Source: an uncultured Sulfurimonas sp. (GTDB lineage: Bacteria > Campylobacterota > Campylobacteria > Campylobacterales > Sulfurimonadaceae). From it: a DNA stretch of 17,820 nt. Shown here one piece after another: positions 15,158 through 17,820 of the stretch. The stretch lies in NCBI GenBank assembly GCA_937914675.1, contig CALDOC010000378.1, positions 1-17,820 of the forward strand, in the 5' to 3' direction. Both the position numbers and the translations under genes were made by a program. How positions within the stretch are numbered: the stretch's first letter is position 1; each line of letters starts with the position of its first letter. The notes below the pieces were generated by a model, which worked only from the letters and a program-made list of their open reading frames with translations, made no database searches and was not told where the DNA came from.

Positions 15158-16330
15158 ATGAATATACATGAATATCAAGCAAAACAAATTTTTGCGAAGT
15201 ATGGTGTTGCGACACCTAGAGGCATTATTGCTAACACGCCAGCTCAAGCTATGACTAACGCGCAAGAGTTAGGTGGTAGCGTTTGGGTTGTAAAAGCTCA
15301 AATACATGCTGGAGGGCGTGGACTTGGTGGTGGCGTTAAGCTTGCTAGATCTTTAGAAGAAGTTAAAACTCTCGCTTCGGAGATTTTAGGCATGACTTTG
15401 GTTACGCATCAAACGGGACCTGAGGGTAAACTTGTTCAAAAAGTTTACATAGAAGAGGGTGCGGAAATCGTTGACGAACTATACTTAGGCATAGTTTTGG
15501 ACCGTGCAAAAGAGACACCTGTCATCATGGCTTCTACCGAAGGCGGTATGGCTATTGAAGACGTAGCTCATAATACTCCAGAAAAAATTATTAAAGTTGC
15601 AGTAGACCCAGCAATTGGTTTTCAAGGTTTTCATGGTCGTGAATTGGTTTTTGGCCTAGGAATTACGGATAAAGCGGAACAGGCCAAATTTATTAAATTG
15701 GCGGCGGCTCTCTATAAGCTTTACTTAGAAAACGATGCTGAAATGATTGAAATCAATCCTTTGATTAAAACTAAATCGGGAGACTTCTTGGCCCTAGATG
15801 GTAAGATGGGCTTTGATGATTCGGCTCTTGGTCGTCATCCGGATATTGAAGATATGAGAGATATTAGCGAAGAAGACGCCGATGAGCGCGAAGCTAGTCG
15901 CCATGGTCTTTCTTATATCGCTCTTGATGGTGAAATTGGTTGTATGGTAAATGGCGCTGGTCTTGCGATGGGCACTATGGATACCATTAACTATATGGGT
16001 GGAACTCCTGCGAATTTCCTTGACGTTGGTGGAAGCGCAAATGCGCAAACGGTTGCAAAAGGTTTCGAGATTATTCTTAAAAATCCTAAAGTTAAAGCGA
16101 TTTTTGTAAATATTTTTGGTGGCATAGTTCGTTGCGATCGCATTGCAAATGGTATATTAGAAGCTACGAAATTGACTGACGTTAACGTTCCCGTTATTGT
16201 TCGTCTTGATGGAACAAACGCTCCAGAAGCGGCCGAGATTCTTAAAAATGCAAATATAAAAAATATAATAGTTGCAACTGACTTAGGTGACGGAGCCGCA
16301 AAAGCTGTCGCTGCCGCAAAAGGAGAATAA
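15158..16330 (+). CDS. sucC: Succinyl-CoA synthetase (ADP-forming), beta subunit
   Basis: The 390-aa protein starts with the ATP-grasp leader MNIHEYQAKQIFAKYGVATP. It has the nucleotide/Mg segments 'VVKAQIHAGGRGLGGGVKLA' (about 45-64) and EINPLIKT, and a C-terminal ligase domain with NGAGLAMGTMDTI and 'FVNIFGGIVRCDRIANGI'. Length matches E. coli SucC (388). With SucD it forms succinyl-CoA from succinate, CoA and ATP, which in the reductive cycle supplies the substrate of the Oor enzyme downstream. It is not the citrate-lyase-type relative: there is no fused citryl-CoA domain and its SucD partner follows at once. AAGGAG lies about 6 bases before the ATG. The gap to sucD is 3 bases, with the sucD Shine-Dalgarno inside the end of sucC. 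Confidence 0.97.
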   Translation: MNIHEYQAKQIFAKYGVATPRGIIANTPAQAMTNAQELGGSVWVVKAQIHAGGRGLGGGVKLARSLEEVKTLASEILGMTLVTHQTGPEGKLVQKVYIEEGAEIVDELYLGIVLDRAKETPVIMASTEGGMAIEDVAHNTPEKIIKVAVDPAIGFQGFHGRELVFGLGITDKAEQAKFIKLAAALYKLYLENDAEMIEINPLIKTKSGDFLALDGKMGFDDSALGRHPDIEDMRDISEEDADEREASRHGLSYIALDGEIGCMVNGAGLAMGTMDTINYMGGTPANFLDVGGSANAQTVAKGFEIILKNPKVKAIFVNIFGGIVRCDRIANGILEATKLTDVNVPVIVRLDGTNAPEAAEILKNANIKNIIVATDLGDGAAKAVAAAKGE

Positions 16331-16333
16331 TTA

Positions 16334-17209
16334 ATGTCAATTTTAGTAAACAAAGATACAAAAGTAATAGTACAAGGTTTTACAGGTAAAGAAGGTTCGT
16401 TTCATGCTGAACAATGTATGGCTTATGGAACTAAAATCGTTGGAGGCGTTACGCCAAACAAAGGTGGAGAAATACATTTAGGTCAACCTGTTTTCAATAC
16501 TGTAAAAGACGCAGTAAGTACGACAGGCGCTACGGTTTCTATGATTTTTGTTCCACCCGCCTTTGTTGCGGACGCTGTTATGGAAGCTGCCGAAGCTGGG
16601 ATTGAACTTGCTGTAATTATTACCGAAGGCGCTCCGGTTAGAGATATGCAAAAGGCGAAAGCTCATGCAAACAAATTCAATATGAAAACAATAGGTCCAA
16701 ACTGTCCTGGCATTATCACGGCGGAAGAGTGCAAAATAGGGATTATGCCTGGTATGATTTTCAAAAAAGGCAATATTGGCTTGATTTCAAAATCGGGAAC
16801 TCTTACTTATGAAGGCGCAAATCAAGTTTGTAATGAAGGTTTTGGGATTTCGACGGCAGTTGGAATTGGTGGAGACCCAATAATTGGTCTATCATACAAG
16901 CAACTACTTCCAATGTTTGAAGCTGACCCTGACACTCATGCAATCGTTATGATCGGTGAAATTGGTGGTGATCTTGAGATTCAAGCCGCCGCTTACATTA
17001 AAGAGCATATTACTAAACCCGTTGTTGCGTTTATAGCTGGTCAAACAGCTCCTGCTGGAAAAAGAATGGGTCATGCAGGCGCAATCGTTTCTGGTGGCGC
17101 TGGAACGGCCGCTGAAAAAATGGCGGCTCTTGAAGCGGCTGGCGTCAGAGTTGTAGTAAGTCCCGCTGAAATAGGTAAAGCCATAGCTGAAGTAATGGCT
17201 AAATTATAA
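16334..17209 (+). CDS. sucD: Succinyl-CoA synthetase, alpha subunit
   Basis: The 291-aa protein matches the usual SucD length (about 290). The N-terminal CoA-binding domain starts MSILVNKDTKVIVQGFTGKEG, followed by 'GGVTPNKGGEIHLGQPVF'. The middle has ITEGAP and 'IGPNCPGI', then 'GLISKSGTLTYE'. The phosphorylated catalytic His is His247 in 'GKRMGHAGAIVSGGAGTA'. It pairs with SucC to form the active complex. The ribosome binding site AAAGGAG is in the last codons of sucC, so the two subunits should be made in step. A 223-base spacer with inverted repeats separates it from oorD, so it may be the last gene of the sucCD message. Confidence 0.97.
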   Translation: MSILVNKDTKVIVQGFTGKEGSFHAEQCMAYGTKIVGGVTPNKGGEIHLGQPVFNTVKDAVSTTGATVSMIFVPPAFVADAVMEAAEAGIELAVIITEGAPVRDMQKAKAHANKFNMKTIGPNCPGIITAEECKIGIMPGMIFKKGNIGLISKSGTLTYEGANQVCNEGFGISTAVGIGGDPIIGLSYKQLLPMFEADPDTHAIVMIGEIGGDLEIQAAAYIKEHITKPVVAFIAGQTAPAGKRMGHAGAIVSGGAGTAAEKMAALEAAGVRVVVSPAEIGKAIAEVMAKL

Positions 17210-17226
17210 TCATTGCTTTGCGCAAG

Positions 17227-17260
17227 CTCTTTAAAGTAACAATATACCCCCTTTAAAGAG
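17227..17260 (+). terminator. 10-bp inverted repeat after sucD (terminator-like, no U tract)
   Basis: CTCTTTAAAG (17227-17236) and CTTTAAAGAG (17251-17260) are exact complements around a 14-base loop, 17 bases after the sucD stop. No T run follows, so it may be a 3'-end protecting hairpin or weak terminator rather than a strong one. Confidence 0.45.
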
Positions 17261-17349
17261 TGCAATTAGCACATTTAAGAGTAAATTTAAGAAAAGTTAG
17301 TTATTCTTAATATTGATAGAGAATTTGGTTTTTTGTGATTTAACCAATT

Positions 17350-17380
17350 TTGATAGACATATTTATATGTCGTTTATAAA
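17350..17380 (+). promoter_or_regulatory. Candidate oorD promoter
   Basis: TTGATA (17350-17355) and TATAAA (17375-17380) resemble -35 and -10 boxes with a 19-base spacer (17 if TTTATA at 17373 is read as the -10). The -10 box is 52 bases before the oorD start. The spacer itself contains a palindrome (next entry). A perfect TATAAT at 17413-17418 is too near the start codon to be used with the annotated ribosome binding site. Confidence 0.4.
17356..17371. promoter_or_regulatory. 16-bp palindrome between -35 and -10 boxes of oorD (possible operator)
   Basis: GACATAT-TT-ATATGTC is a perfect 7-2-7 inverted repeat that fills most of the spacer of the candidate oorD promoter. A dimeric repressor bound there would block RNA polymerase. 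The binding protein is not known; no match to a familiar consensus is claimed. Confidence 0.4.
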
Positions 17381-17432
17381 ATTAACAAAACAAAAAGATA
17401 TGATTTAATTCATATAATAAATAGGAGAATTC

Positions 17433-17783
17433 ATGGGAAGTGGAATGACTGAAAATGTGGATAACGCGCCTGTATGGGTAAACACTGGCAATTGTAAAGC
17501 TTGTGATATTTGTGTGTCTGTATGTCCATCTGGCGTATTGGGAATGAGATATGATTCAAAATCAACTTTAGGCGCTATGATCTCGATTGATCATCCCGAA
17601 GCATGCATTGGTTGTAATGAATGTGAGTTGACATGTCCCGACTTTGCTATTTACGTAGCAGACTCAAAAGAGTATAAAGCGGCTGGATTTAGTTTTGCCA
17701 AGTTAACTGATGAATCTAAAGCTCGTCAAGAAGCGATAATAGCAAATAAGTATATGTCTCTAGATGTACAAGGAGTTAAATAA
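17433..17783 (+). CDS. oorD: 2-oxoglutarate:acceptor oxidoreductase, delta (ferredoxin) subunit
   Basis: The 116-aa protein carries two four-cysteine clusters typical of a 2[4Fe-4S] ferredoxin: Cys21-x2-Cys24-x2-Cys27-x3-Cys31 and Cys58-x2-Cys61-x2-Cys64-x3-Cys68, the fourth Cys of each followed by Pro. The N-terminal 'NTGNCKACDICVSVCPSGVL' and the position before oorA identify it as OorD. It would pass low-potential electrons to or from the Oor core, which makes 2-oxoglutarate from succinyl-CoA and CO2 in the reductive direction. AGGAGA lies 5 bases before ATG 17433; an in-frame ATG at 17445 is less well placed. The stop TAA shares its last base with the oorA ATG. Unlike the upstream genes it uses AAT and GAT before G-starting codons in places, a minor difference. 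Confidence 0.93.
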   Translation: MGSGMTENVDNAPVWVNTGNCKACDICVSVCPSGVLGMRYDSKSTLGAMISIDHPEACIGCNECELTCPDFAIYVADSKEYKAAGFSFAKLTDESKARQEAIIANKYMSLDVQGVK

Positions 17784-17820
17784 TGTCGGAATTAAGAGAA
17801 GTTGTATCAAGTGGTAATCA
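17783..17820 (+). CDS. oorA: 2-oxoglutarate:acceptor oxidoreductase, alpha subunit (start only, 3' truncated by window)
   Basis: An ATG at 17783-17785 overlaps the oorD stop by one base (TAATG) and is preceded by AAGGAG about 8 bases upstream, inside the end of oorD. The 12 complete codons read MSELREVVSSGN, resembling the OorA N-terminus (REV-S-GN-E type) known in Helicobacter. The gene continues beyond the window. The call relies mostly on position after oorD and these few residues. Confidence 0.65.
   Translation, partial: MSELREVVSSGN

Noticed and set aside
15158..17209. ATP-citrate lyase instead of succinyl-CoA synthetase
   Set aside because: Lengths and motifs match SucC and SucD; there is no citryl-CoA lyase domain.
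17413..17418. Perfect TATAAT just before oorD as the promoter
   Set aside because: It is only 14 bases before the ATG, so the transcript would begin within or after the ribosome binding site.
1..17820. Mobile elements, CRISPR arrays, phage genes or defence systems
   Set aside because: All long frames are accounted for by core metabolic and envelope genes, and the spacers are short with no repeat-spacer arrays or transposase-like sequences.

Overview
The window looks like chromosomal core sequence from an autotrophic Campylobacterota (epsilonproteobacterial) bacterium, probably in or near the Sulfurimonas/Sulfuricurvum group. The reasons are low-GC coding with AT-rich spacers, a lolA / secA / lolC-type block, an AsmA-like gene next to mltG, and a run of TCA genes built from a monomeric isocitrate dehydrogenase, LDH-like malate dehydrogenases, class II fumarase, SucCD and an OorD-type ferredoxin leading into oorA. 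The taxon is inferred from gene content and remembered gene order, not from a database search. No mobile element, CRISPR array, tRNA or rRNA is visible. No gene-free stretch reaches 300 bases.

Left part (1-9358), envelope biogenesis. The 3' end of an outer-membrane beta-barrel gene converges on lolA, which is divergent from secA. secA runs into a LolC/E-type permease that starts at a TTG overlapping the secA stop. A very long AsmA/YhdP-like gene lies on the minus strand and overlaps mltG head-to-head. These products export, release and move lipoproteins and lipids to the outer membrane, and trim new peptidoglycan.

Right part (9490-17820), a same-strand central-carbon cluster: icd, two tandem malate dehydrogenases, fumC, sucC, sucD, oorD and the first codons of oorA. 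Run reductively these enzymes take oxaloacetate to malate to fumarate, then (after fumarate reductase, not in this window) succinate to succinyl-CoA to 2-oxoglutarate to isocitrate, which is most of the reductive TCA cycle. ATP-citrate lyase, fumarate reductase and aconitase genes are not here.

The most interesting point is the tandem, 11-bp-overlapping pair of malate dehydrogenases. The second has the usual NAD-type Asp after beta-strand 2. The first has Gly-Arg-Asn there, the pattern associated with NADP(H) use. The adjacent Icd keeps the three residues tied to NADP binding in monomeric IDHs. The icd-mdh1 spacer holds two perfect 11-bp inverted repeats. The sucD-oorD spacer holds another inverted repeat and a 16-bp palindrome lying between candidate -35 and -10 boxes, so the cluster is probably split into separately controlled units.
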